A DNA stretch of 64,000 nucleotides from Cypionkella sinensis (GTDB lineage: Bacteria; Pseudomonadota; Alphaproteobacteria; Rhodobacterales; Rhodobacteraceae): contig NZ_JBHRTO010000001.1 of assembly GCF_042646385.1 (NCBI RefSeq), positions 1,860,001 to 1,924,000 of the forward strand. The letters are read 5' to 3'. Positions 17,366-24,984 of this stretch are shown here, piece by piece. The first letter of the stretch is position 1, and each line of letters starts with the position of its first letter. A program made the position numbers and the translations under genes. Below the pieces are notes generated by a model, which saw only the letters and a list, made by a program, of their open reading frames with translations, did no database searches and was not told the DNA's origin.

Positions 17366-17560
17366 CTTGCCAGATTTGTCCCGCGACAAATCTGGCCGCG
17401 CCTGCCTGCCCCCGGCAGGCGCGTTACCGCGCCCGCCAGTCAGGCGCGGCCAGATTTCCCAAGGTTGCTCGGTTGGCCAATGCCCCTTGCTCGACGGCCT
17501 TCAGCCTTACGAGCAACTCACCGCAAAACGCCGCCCCGCAGCGTTTTCATGCGGTTCGGG
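17366..17560 (+). repeat. Multi-hairpin dispersed element, copy 1
   Basis: Within the 284-bp gap between 17297 and 17582. Parts in order: hairpin CCAGATTTGTC/GACAAATCTGG (17370-17395), a 17-bp perfect inverted repeat 17388-17404 with 17441-17457 enclosing CCCCCGGCAGGCGCG, then a hairpin CCGCAAAACGC/GCGTTTTcatGCGG (17521-17554). The same parts in the same order occur on the other strand at 41741-41975 with compensating base changes. The element ends about 20 bp before the ynfA stop. Confidence 0.8.
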
Positions 17561-17581
17561 ACCGCCGACAAAGACTTTGTC

Positions 17582-17893
17582 TCACCCGCGCGGCGCGAAC
17601 AGGATCACCGCCGCCCCGGCCAAAGCCAAACCAGCCCCAGCTACGTCCGCCCAATCGGGCCGCGTGCCCTCGGCGAGCCACAACCACAGCAAGGACGCGG
17701 CAATATAGACCCCGCCATAGGCCGCATAGGACCGACCCGCATGGGTTTCAGGGGCCAAAGCCAGCACATAGGCAAACCCGGCCAAAGCCAACGCACCCGG
17801 GATCAACCACAGCACGGATGCACCGCGCCACCAACTGAACACCGCAAAGCACCCGGCGATCTCCAAAGCGGCGGCGAGGATATACAGCGGCAT
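17582..17893 (-). CDS. ynfA: YnfA/UPF0060 family membrane protein
   Basis: A 103-residue, four-helix membrane protein of the UPF0060 family, related to small multidrug resistance pumps. Family features are the AALEIAGCFAVFSWWR start, GRSYAAYGGVYIAASLLWLWLAEG and the DWADVAGAGLALAGAAVILFAPR end. The start overlaps the nadE stop (TGATG), so it is co-translated with nadE, an unusual partner. The transport role is known only for a few homologues. Confidence 0.88.
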   Translation of the reverse strand: MPLYILAAALEIAGCFAVFSWWRGASVLWLIPGALALAGFAYVLALAPETHAGRSYAAYGGVYIAASLLWLWLAEGTRPDWADVAGAGLALAGAAVILFAPRG

Positions 17894-19551
17894 CAGGCGT
17901 TATCGCGCCAGCGGTTGGCAATCGGATAGCGGCGGTCGCCCGCAAAGGCGCGGCGGGTCAACCGGGTGCCGGGGGCGGATTGGTAGCGTTTGTATTCGCT
18001 GATATAAAGCAGGTGTTCGACCTTCTTCACCGTCGCGCGGTCAAAGCCCTTGGCCACCAGATCGGCCACCGACAATTCCTGCTCGACCAACCCATCGAGG
18101 ATTGCATCCAGCACCGGATAGGGCGGCAGGCTGTCTTCGTCCTTCTGATCGGGGCGAAGTTCCGCACTTGGCGGCTTGTCGATCACGCGCGGCGGAATGA
18201 CCACGCCTGCGGGGGCCAGCATCCACGGCCTATGGTTGTCGTTGCGCCAGCGGCAGGTGTCAAACACGCGGGTTTTATACAGATCTTTCAGCGGGTTATA
18301 GCCGCCGTTCATATCGCCATAGATCGTGCAATAGCCCACCGCCATTTCCGATTTGTTGCCGGTGGTCAACAGCATCTCGCCAAACTTGTTTGACATCGCC
18401 ATCAAAAGCAGCCCGCGCAGGCGCGATTGCACGTTCTCTTCCGTCACCCCCGGCTGCGTGCCCGCAAACAAATGCGCCAAGGCATCGCCCACCGCATCCT
18501 GCGGCGCGGTGATCGACACCGTATCCAAACGACAGCCCAAAGCGGTTGCCACCTGTGCAGCATCCTCCAGCGAATGCGCCGAGGTATAGCGCGACGGCAG
18601 CATCACGCAGCGCACGTTCTCGGGGCCAATCGCATCCGCCGCAACAGTCGCCACAATCGCACTGTCAATGCCGCCGGAAAGCCCCAGCAGCACCTTTTTA
18701 AACCCGGTTTTGCCCAGATAATCGCGCAAAGACATTACCATGGCCCGGTAATCGGCCTCGTAGGAGATCGGCATCTTCTCCATCATGCCGGGCAGCGCGC
18801 GCCAGCCGTCCTCGGTCTCTTCGAAATCCACATGCGTGATGCACGCGTCAAACTGCGGCAGTTGTGCGACCAACACCCCACCGGGGTTCAACACAAACGA
18901 CGCGCCATCAAACACTTGATCGTCCTGGCCCCCGATCATGTTCAGATAGACCAGCGGCAGACCCGTCTCGACCACCCGCGCCACCATCAGATTGGTGCGC
19001 ACCGATGGTTTGCCGCGATGATAGGGTGAGCCGTTTGGCACCAGCAAAATCTGCGCCCCGGTCTCGGCCAGCGTCTCACATACTTCGGAATGCCACGCGT
19101 CTTCACAAATAGGCGAGCCGATGCGCAACGGCCCCACGCGATACGGCCCCTGCGGCGGGGCCGAGGCGAACACCCGCTTTTCGTCAAACACATCGCTGTT
19201 GGGCAACTCGTGCTTCAAGACGGTGGCGGCAATCCTGCCCGCTTCCAGCACGTAATAGGCATTGTAAAGCTGCCCATCCCGCCAGCACGGCCCCCCGACC
19301 CCCAGCGCCGGGCCATCCACGATCCGCAAGGCCAAAGCCTCTACCGCTTGCATCGCATCGCGCCAGAACGCGGGTTTCATCACCAGATCTTGTGTCTGAT
19401 AACCGGTGATAAACATCTCGGTCAGCGCCACCATCTGCGCCCCCGCATCGCGCCCCTGCACCCAGGCGTCATAGGCCAGCGCCACATTGGCCTCGATCGC
19501 GCCGACAGTGGGGTTCAACTGTGCCAAGGTCAGGCGGAACGTCGCGGCCAT
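17893..19551 (-). CDS. nadE: Glutamine-dependent NAD+ synthetase
   Basis: Converts deamido-NAD to NAD using glutamine and ATP. The 552-residue product has an N-terminal nitrilase-type amidase domain with the triad Glu45 (LTEMF), Lys113 (LKHELPN) and Cys149 (SPICEDAW), and a C-terminal ATP pyrophosphatase domain with SGGIDSA at residues 292-298. Length is normal for the bacterial two-domain form. It is divergent from the MORN-repeat gene and coupled to ynfA downstream. Confidence 0.95.
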   Translation of the reverse strand: MAATFRLTLAQLNPTVGAIEANVALAYDAWVQGRDAGAQMVALTEMFITGYQTQDLVMKPAFWRDAMQAVEALALRIVDGPALGVGGPCWRDGQLYNAYYVLEAGRIAATVLKHELPNSDVFDEKRVFASAPPQGPYRVGPLRIGSPICEDAWHSEVCETLAETGAQILLVPNGSPYHRGKPSVRTNLMVARVVETGLPLVYLNMIGGQDDQVFDGASFVLNPGGVLVAQLPQFDACITHVDFEETEDGWRALPGMMEKMPISYEADYRAMVMSLRDYLGKTGFKKVLLGLSGGIDSAIVATVAADAIGPENVRCVMLPSRYTSAHSLEDAAQVATALGCRLDTVSITAPQDAVGDALAHLFAGTQPGVTEENVQSRLRGLLLMAMSNKFGEMLLTTGNKSEMAVGYCTIYGDMNGGYNPLKDLYKTRVFDTCRWRNDNHRPWMLAPAGVVIPPRVIDKPPSAELRPDQKDEDSLPPYPVLDAILDGLVEQELSVADLVAKGFDRATVKKVEHLLYISEYKRYQSAPGTRLTRRAFAGDRRYPIANRWRDNA

Positions 19552-19676
19552 GTCATACTCCGGGCTAGGGTTTTCCCGGTTCTAGCAGGTTCACGCCCAA
19601 GGGGAAGGCCAAGCGGGCGACTTGTCAGCACCTCGCGGCCTCGGGTAGGGTGCGCCGCGAGATAAGGGATGATGCG

Positions 19677-21167
19677 ATGCGCAACACAGGCTTGGCGGCA
19701 GCGATCTTGGTGGCTCTGGCAGCGGCGGCCCCCGCACAGGACGCGGGCGAGGTCATCACCAAGCAATACGAAGACGGCTCGGTCTACGAGGGCACTTTCG
19801 TCAACGGCCTGCAAGACGGCACCGGCACCTACAAACTGCCCAGCGGTTACGAATATTCCGGCGAATGGGTCGGCGGGGAAATCCGCGGCACCGGCATTGC
19901 GCGCTATCCCAATGGCTCGGTCTATGAGGGGCGCTTTGCCGCAGGCAAGCCCGAGGGCAAGGGCAAGATCACCTTTGCCGATGGCGGCACGTATGAGGGC
20001 GATTGGCGCGGCGGCAAGATGACCGGCCAAGGCCGCGCCACCTATGCCAATGGTTCGGTCTATGTCGGCGCTTTCAGCGATGGCAAACACGACGGCACCG
20101 GCAAGCTGACCGATGCCAACGGCTACAGCTATGCAGGTCACTGGGCGATGGGCGAAAAGCAGGGCGAAGGCGTGATCCGCTATCCCGATGGCACCACCTA
20201 CACCGGCACTCTGGTGAAGGGTGCGCGCCAAGGCACGGGCAAGCTGACCATGCCGAACAAGCTGACTTACGTCGGCGCATGGAAAGATGGCCAGATCAAT
20301 GGCTTGGGCAAGCTGACCCAACCGAATGGCGATGTCTATGAGGGCGATTTCATTGATGGCCTGCGCGTCGGCAAGGGCACCGAGACCTATGCCACTGGCG
20401 ATGTCTACAAAGGCAGCTTCAAGGCCGACAAGCGCGACGGCAAGGGCACGTTCACCGCCAAGGATGGCAGCAGCTATGATGGCGATTGGGTTGCGGGCCA
20501 GATGCAGGGCCAAGGCCGCATGGTTTATGCCGACCGGTCGGTCTATGAGGGCGGTTTCAAGGCCGATCAGCCCGACGGCACCGGCAAGATCAGCTATGCC
20601 GATGGCTCCAGCTATACCGGGCAATGGGTGAAGGGCGATATCACCGGGCAAGGCACCGCCACCTACGCCAACGGGGCCACCTATACCGGGGCCTTGGTTG
20701 CCGAGAAACCCGACGGCATCGGCACCATGACCTATCCCGATGGTTTCCGCTATGAAGGCGCGTGGAAAGCCGGGGTGCGCGAAGGTGTGGGGACCGCCAC
20801 TTGGCCAGATGGCACGGTGTATAAGGGTAATTTCAAGGCCGGTCTGCGCGATGGCAAAGGCGCGCTGTCGCAACCTGATGGTTTCACCTATTCGGGCGAT
20901 TGGGTTGCCGGGGCCATGGAAGGCAATGGGGTCGCCACCTATCCCACCGGCGATGGCTATGAAGGCGGCTTTGTCGCGGGCAAGCGCGAGGGCGCGGGCA
21001 AACTGGTCTATAAAGGCGGCGAAGTGTCGGAAGGCATGTGGAAGGCCGGGGTGCTGGTCGGCCCGCTGCCGGGGGCAAGCGCTGCGCCCGCCCCTGCCGA
21101 TGGCACCGCAGCGCCGGAAAGTGCGGCACCGGAAAGCCCTGCGCCTGCGCCTGCGGCCAATCCTTAG
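19677..21167 (+). CDS. Secreted MORN-repeat protein (18 full repeats)
   Basis: A 496-residue protein with an N-terminal signal peptide (GLAAAILVALAAAAPAQDA) and then 18 complete 23-residue MORN repeats plus one partial, from about residue 35 to residue 460, followed by an Ala/Pro/Glu tail. Consensus is Y-x-G-x-(F/W)-x5-D/x-G-x-G-x4-Y-x-(D/N)-G. The repeats mostly alternate between an F type and a W type. MORN arrays bind lipids or proteins; here the protein would act in the periplasm or at the outer membrane. The tail resembles that of the secreted protein at 16608. A long antisense open frame (19530-20873) is a by-product of the repeat codons. Confidence 0.88.
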   Translation: MRNTGLAAAILVALAAAAPAQDAGEVITKQYEDGSVYEGTFVNGLQDGTGTYKLPSGYEYSGEWVGGEIRGTGIARYPNGSVYEGRFAAGKPEGKGKITFADGGTYEGDWRGGKMTGQGRATYANGSVYVGAFSDGKHDGTGKLTDANGYSYAGHWAMGEKQGEGVIRYPDGTTYTGTLVKGARQGTGKLTMPNKLTYVGAWKDGQINGLGKLTQPNGDVYEGDFIDGLRVGKGTETYATGDVYKGSFKADKRDGKGTFTAKDGSSYDGDWVAGQMQGQGRMVYADRSVYEGGFKADQPDGTGKISYADGSSYTGQWVKGDITGQGTATYANGATYTGALVAEKPDGIGTMTYPDGFRYEGAWKAGVREGVGTATWPDGTVYKGNFKAGLRDGKGALSQPDGFTYSGDWVAGAMEGNGVATYPTGDGYEGGFVAGKREGAGKLVYKGGEVSEGMWKAGVLVGPLPGASAAPAPADGTAAPESAAPESPAPAPAANP

Positions 21168-21501
21168 GGCGGGCCGCGCTCAGCGGTCCCGCGCGCTAAG
21201 TTTGCCGCCTACGTGCATGGCGCGTGAAGTGCTATTCAGCATTCAGCGTTTTGAAGCAGCCAAGTGCGGGCGGAAACAGGAAACGCATTGCGTTTCCCCG
21301 CCCGCGTGAGCGGTTTCAGCCTGCACGCCTATCCGCCATAGCTTCCTGAGGCCAGCGTCCGACCCGGCGGGCGAGAAGCGCCCGCCATTGGCGGGTCGGG
21401 CGCTGGCCGGGCCTTTGAGGCCCGGCGGTTTCAGCGGCCTCTGCTCCGCGTGGCGAAGGCGATGGCCTTCGCCAAAACATCTCAGGGAAGCATGCTTTAC
21501 C
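21168..21501. other. Gene-free 334 bp with a run of strong hairpins
   Basis: No credible gene. It holds four strong stem-loops in series: GCGGGCGG/CCGCCCGC with an inner GGAAACG/CGTTTCC (21266-21305), a 16-bp arm pair with one mismatch (21351-21366 with 21392-21407) enclosing GGCGGGC/GCCCGCC, CCGGGCCT/AGGCCCGG (21407-21425), and GGCGAAGGC/GCCTTCGCC (21452-21473). It lies between the convergent MORN gene and rpiB. Confidence 0.8.
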
Positions 21502-21972
21502 CTAAGGCTCGATCATCTCAACCCGCGTGGCATGGCGGCCACCCTCAAACTCGGCATTCAGGAACGCATCGACAATATCCAGCGCCAGACCTTCGCCCAC
21601 CACCCGCACGCCCATCGACAGCATGTTGGCATCATTGTGCTGGCGGATCATCCGGGCCGAAAACGTATCCATGCAGACTCCGCAGCGGATGCCCTTGACC
21701 TTGTTCGCCGCCATCATGATGCCCTGCCCGGTGCCACACAGCACAATGCCAAACCGGCAATCGCCCGAAGCCACCCGCCGCGCCGCTGCCTCGCCATGTT
21801 TGGGATAATGCGTGCTTTCCGGCGTTGTCGGGCCAATATCAACCACCTGCCAGCCCTGCGCCGCGATATGCGCAGCCACCACCTGCCGCAAGGCAATCGC
21901 AGCATGATCGCTGGACAAGACGATGCGCTTTTGCGCGGCATCGGTGGAAAGCGGTTGGGTATCTTGGGTCAT
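21502..21972 (-). CDS. rpiB: Ribose-5-phosphate isomerase B
   Basis: A 156-residue RpiB/LacAB-fold isomerase interconverting ribose 5-phosphate and ribulose 5-phosphate. Family landmarks are LSSDHAAIALR (phosphate-binding), the catalytic Cys in GIVLCGTGQGIMMAANKVKG and the AKxxRQHNDANML-like segment RMIRQHNDANMLSMGVR. The first 15 residues are an extension beyond the core. It is monocistronic as far as I can see, with a short gap to the SDR upstream on the same strand. Confidence 0.92.
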   Translation of the reverse strand: MTQDTQPLSTDAAQKRIVLSSDHAAIALRQVVAAHIAAQGWQVVDIGPTTPESTHYPKHGEAAARRVASGDCRFGIVLCGTGQGIMMAANKVKGIRCGVCMDTFSARMIRQHNDANMLSMGVRVVGEGLALDIVDAFLNAEFEGGRHATRVEMIEP

Positions 21973-22051
21973 GTCATTCTCCTGCCCCGGGTTTGCCCCG
22001 CCCGTTTAGCGAGGGTTCGGGCCAAACCGCAAGCCGCCTGTTGTGCAGCCG

Positions 22052-22705
22052 TTACCACACCACCGCCTTGCCCGCGTAATCATAAAACCCGCCCGATTGC
22101 GCGGGCGTCAAATCGCCAAGCACGGCAATCAGACGGGCCGCCGCTTGCGCAGGCGCGTCCTTGTGCTTGGCCGGAAAGCCCGCTGTAAACGCCGTATCCA
22201 CCGTGCCGGGGTGCAAACAGGCCAGCACCGCCAAAGGATGACTCCGCGCCACCTCGATGGCCGCCGTATGCACCAGTTGGTTCAGCGCCGCCTTTGCTGC
22301 GCGGTAAGAATACCAACCGCCCAAAGCGTTATCGCCAATCGAGCCGACCCGTGCCGACAATACCCCCAGCCGTGACGCACGATCCTTGGGCAGCAGCCGC
22401 AACACATGCTTGATCACCAAGGCGGGCCCCACCGCATTGACCGCGAACTGCGCCATCATCGCGTCGGCAGTGATGGCCCGCAGCGACTTTTCCGGCACGC
22501 CCAAAGCGCCCGAAGCGATGAATACCCAATCAAACGTGCCCGTCACGGGCTTCAGCACCCGCGCCACCGATGCCTCGTCGGTGATATCCAGCCCATCGCG
22601 CGCCCGCGACAGCGCCACGACATCGGCCTGCGCCGCCAACGCCTGCACCAAGGCACCACCAATCCCGCCCGAGGCTCCGATCACCAATGCCCGCACCTTG
22701 CCCAT
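22052..22705 (-). CDS. Short-chain dehydrogenase/reductase family protein
   Basis: A 217-residue SDR with the Rossmann motif GASGGIGGALVQ at residues 9-20 and the catalytic YxxxK as YSYRAAKAAL, with an upstream Ser in LSARVGSIGD. A short C-terminal segment lacks a clear substrate-binding signature, so it is a CsgA-like or unclassified SDR. The frame runs open to 22903, but the ATG at 22705 gives the usual SDR start; the upstream part overlaps a repeat element. Confidence 0.82.
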   Translation of the reverse strand: MGKVRALVIGASGGIGGALVQALAAQADVVALSRARDGLDITDEASVARVLKPVTGTFDWVFIASGALGVPEKSLRAITADAMMAQFAVNAVGPALVIKHVLRLLPKDRASRLGVLSARVGSIGDNALGGWYSYRAAKAALNQLVHTAAIEVARSHPLAVLACLHPGTVDTAFTAGFPAKHKDAPAQAAARLIAVLGDLTPAQSGGFYDYAGKAVVW

Positions 22706-22814
22706 CCTTCGCTGTTTTGATGCGCACCTGCGCCGCCGAAACCTAGGGCAAAGGCCGCAGATCGCCACGCTGAATGGGCAATTTCTTCGGCCCGCCAAGG
22801 CACATGGCCGGGTG

Positions 22815-22901
22815 GGGATTCGTCCAAAAGTTAATAATTCCTGAACGACGCCTCGTAACACATTGAAAACAAACAGGCGAAAATGGTCCCGAGTTGGGAC
22901 C
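22815..22901 (-). repeat. Element headed by a GGTCCC palindrome, copy 1
   Basis: On the minus strand it begins GGTCCCAACTCGGGACC, with arms GGTCCC/GGGACC, followed by ATTTT. An ungapped match of about 65 further bases to the plus strand at 40633-40697 follows, including a shared GTCGTTCAG. It lies between the divergent SDR and leuA leader, 110 bp upstream of the SDR start and pointing to it. I see no other feature between 22706 and 22814. Confidence 0.78.
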
Positions 22902-22999
22902 ATCCCCCAACCTACCCGCCGCGATGCAGGTGCACAGCCCCGCTACTTTTTCACCACCACCCCCTTCCCTTCCAACAAATCCGCCGTATAGTCGCCACC

Positions 23000-23092
23000 A
23001 TGACACGGGAAACCATCATCGCCTTTACCCACGCCGCGCCGATTTCTGGCGCGCCGCTTTCCCGTGGCCTGCTGCTTCTTACCCGCTTCTGA
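23000..23092 (+). CDS. leuA leader peptide (30 aa)
   Basis: A 30-codon frame ATG to TGA, 74 bp before leuA, that ends in Leu-Leu-Leu-Leu-Thr-Arg-Phe, the four Leu being consecutive codons CTG CTG CTT CTT (23069-23080). This is the design of a leucine attenuator peptide: ribosome stalling at Leu codons would report leucyl-tRNA shortage. No known protein domain. A gene this short would normally be missed. The position directly before leuA makes the call strong. Confidence 0.82.
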   Translation: MTRETIIAFTHAAPISGAPLSRGLLLLTRF

Positions 23093-23160
23093 GCGTGCCC
23101 TTGGGTGCGACCGCTCGGAAGTGATCAGCGCCCGGAAAGCAGCAACAAACACCAAGGAAC
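23056..23160 (+). promoter_or_regulatory. Candidate leuA attenuator RNA
   Basis: Alternative pairings are visible. The Leu-codon stretch GCTGCTT (23070-23076) can pair with AAGCAGC (23138-23145 region) just upstream of the leuA ribosome site AAGGAA. GAGCG (23091 on) can pair with CGCTC (about 23112-23116). GGGTGC can pair with GCGCCC at about 23130. I see no T run after any stem, so translational or Rho-type control is as likely as intrinsic termination. Confidence 0.55.
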
Positions 23161-23166
23161 GATCCC

Positions 23167-24801
23167 ATGACCGCCACGCCCGCGCAAACCCGCGCCGAAG
23201 CCGCTAAATCGCAAGCCTCCCGCGCCGAAAAGGCGCAATCTCAACCCAAAGTCATCATTTTCGACACCACCCTGCGCGACGGCGAGCAATCGCCGGGTGC
23301 CACCATGACCCACGAGGAAAAGCTGGAAATCGCCAGCCTGCTCGATGAAATGGGCGTCGATGTGATCGAGGCCGGTTTCCCCATCGCCTCGGAAGGCGAT
23401 TTTGCCGCCGTGACCGAGATTTCCAAGCGCTCGAAGAACTCCACCATCTGCGGCTTGGCCCGCGCCAACTACAAAGACATTGATCGCTGCTGGGAGGCCG
23501 TGAAGCACGCCCCGTCCCCCCGCATCCACACCTTTATCGGCACCTCGCCACTGCACCGCGCCATTCCGAACCTCAACATGGACGAGATGGCCCAGCGCAT
23601 CCACGACACCGTCACCCACGCCCGCAACCTGTGCGACAACGTGCAGTGGTCGGCGATGGACGCCACCCGGACGGAACACGATTACCTCTGCCGTGTGGTG
23701 GAAATCGCCATCAAGGCTGGTGCCAGCACCATCAACATCCCCGACACCGTCGGCTACACCGCCCCGCGCGAATCCGCCGATCTGATCGCGATGCTGCTGC
23801 AACGCGTGCCGGGCGCGGATGGCGTGATCTTCGCCACCCATTGCCACAACGATCTGGGCATGGCGACGGCGAACTCCTTGGCGGCGGTCGAGGCTGGCGC
23901 GCGCCAGATCGAATGCACCATCAACGGTCTGGGCGAACGCGCCGGCAACACCGCGCTGGAAGAGGTCGTGATGGCGATGAAGGTCCGCAATGACATCATG
24001 CCCTACCGCACCCAGATCGACACCACCAAGATCATGAACCTGTCGCGCCGGGTTTCCAGCGTTTCGGGCTTTGCGGTGCAGTTCAACAAGGCCATCGTCG
24101 GCAAGAACGCCTTCCTGCACGAAAGCGGCATTCATCAGGATGGCGTGCTGAAGAACATCGAAACCTTCGAGATCATGCGCCCCGCCGATATCGGTCTGAC
24201 CGCGCATAACATCTCGATGGGCAAACACTCGGGCCGCGCCGCGCTGCGCTCGAAATTGAAAGAACTCGGCTATGAATTGGCCGACAACCAGTTGAATGAC
24301 GTGTTCGTCCGCTTCAAGGCTTTGGCCGACAGCAAGAAGGAAGTTTACGACGAGGATCTGCTGGCTTTGGTCGCCGATGAGGCCACCAATGACGCGCATG
24401 ACGCGGTGCAGGTCAAACGCCTGCGCGTGGTCTGCGGCACCGAAGGCCCGCGGGAGGCAGAGCTGACCCTGACCATCGACGGCGTCGATCATTCGATTGA
24501 TGCCACCGGCGATGGCCCGGTGGATGCGGCCTTCAACGCGGTGAAAATGCTGTTCCCGCACCGCGCCCGTTTGCAGCTTTATCAGGTGCAAGCCGTGACC
24601 GAAGGCACCGACGCACAAGCCACGGTTTCGGTGCGGTTGGAAGAGGACGGCCGCATCGTCACCGGGGCCTCGGCGGATACCGATACGGTCGTTGCATCGG
24701 TTAAAGCTTATGTGAACGCGCTGAATAAATTGGTGGTGCGTCGCCAGAAGTCGGCGCCCGACAGCGATAAAAAGTCGGTAAACTACAAGGATCAGGGCTG
24801 A
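23167..24801 (+). CDS. leuA: 2-isopropylmalate synthase LeuA
   Basis: First committed step of leucine synthesis: acetyl-CoA + 2-oxoisovalerate to 2-isopropylmalate. The 544-residue product has the catalytic TIM barrel with DTTLRDGEQSPG (residues 34-45), the metal HCHNDLG motif near residue 222, NGLGERAGN and HESGIHQDG, and a C-terminal LeuA regulatory domain from about residue 420 that carries leucine feedback control. The first 26 residues are a charged Ala/Lys-rich extension. The ribosome site is AAGGAA 8 bp before ATG 23167. A leader peptide precedes it. Confidence 0.96.
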   Translation: MTATPAQTRAEAAKSQASRAEKAQSQPKVIIFDTTLRDGEQSPGATMTHEEKLEIASLLDEMGVDVIEAGFPIASEGDFAAVTEISKRSKNSTICGLARANYKDIDRCWEAVKHAPSPRIHTFIGTSPLHRAIPNLNMDEMAQRIHDTVTHARNLCDNVQWSAMDATRTEHDYLCRVVEIAIKAGASTINIPDTVGYTAPRESADLIAMLLQRVPGADGVIFATHCHNDLGMATANSLAAVEAGARQIECTINGLGERAGNTALEEVVMAMKVRNDIMPYRTQIDTTKIMNLSRRVSSVSGFAVQFNKAIVGKNAFLHESGIHQDGVLKNIETFEIMRPADIGLTAHNISMGKHSGRAALRSKLKELGYELADNQLNDVFVRFKALADSKKEVYDEDLLALVADEATNDAHDAVQVKRLRVVCGTEGPREAELTLTIDGVDHSIDATGDGPVDAAFNAVKMLFPHRARLQLYQVQAVTEGTDAQATVSVRLEEDGRIVTGASADTDTVVASVKAYVNALNKLVVRRQKSAPDSDKKSVNYKDQG

Positions 24802-24918
24802 TACTGCGGATTTCAGTGCCGCTTTTGTAGCTTAATCACAAACCGCGCAGGCAAGGCGGAAAGGCGCGCCCTGACCTGCCCGGGCCTTTCCCCTGCTGTG
24901 GCATGGCTTTATATGAAC

Positions 24919-24960
24919 ACGCCCGCCTTAGGCCTTGCCTGAGTCGCGGGCGTTTCTTTT
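24919..24960 (+). terminator. Probable intrinsic terminator after leuA
   Basis: An 8-bp stem ACGCCCGC (24919-24926) / GCGGGCGT (24946-24953) is followed by TTCTTTT. It lies 118 bp after leuA and only 25 bp before mreB, so it would isolate the mre operon from leuA readthrough. The 19-nt loop is large. Confidence 0.55.
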
Positions 24961-24984
24961 CGCCGTCCAAGGATCACCCCAAGC

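Noticed and set aside
19530..20873. 447-codon antisense open frame opposite the MORN gene
   Set aside because: It reads the complement of the repeat codons, giving a repetitive Ile/Ala-rich product; the plus-strand frame has a signal peptide and a clear MORN consensus.
22706..22903. 66-residue N-terminal extension of the SDR
   Set aside because: It runs through the GGTCCC element and lacks SDR features; the Rossmann motif follows the ATG at 22705 at normal spacing.
23125..24618. 497-codon antisense open frame over leuA
   Set aside because: Shadow of leuA in GC-rich DNA; no recognisable domains.
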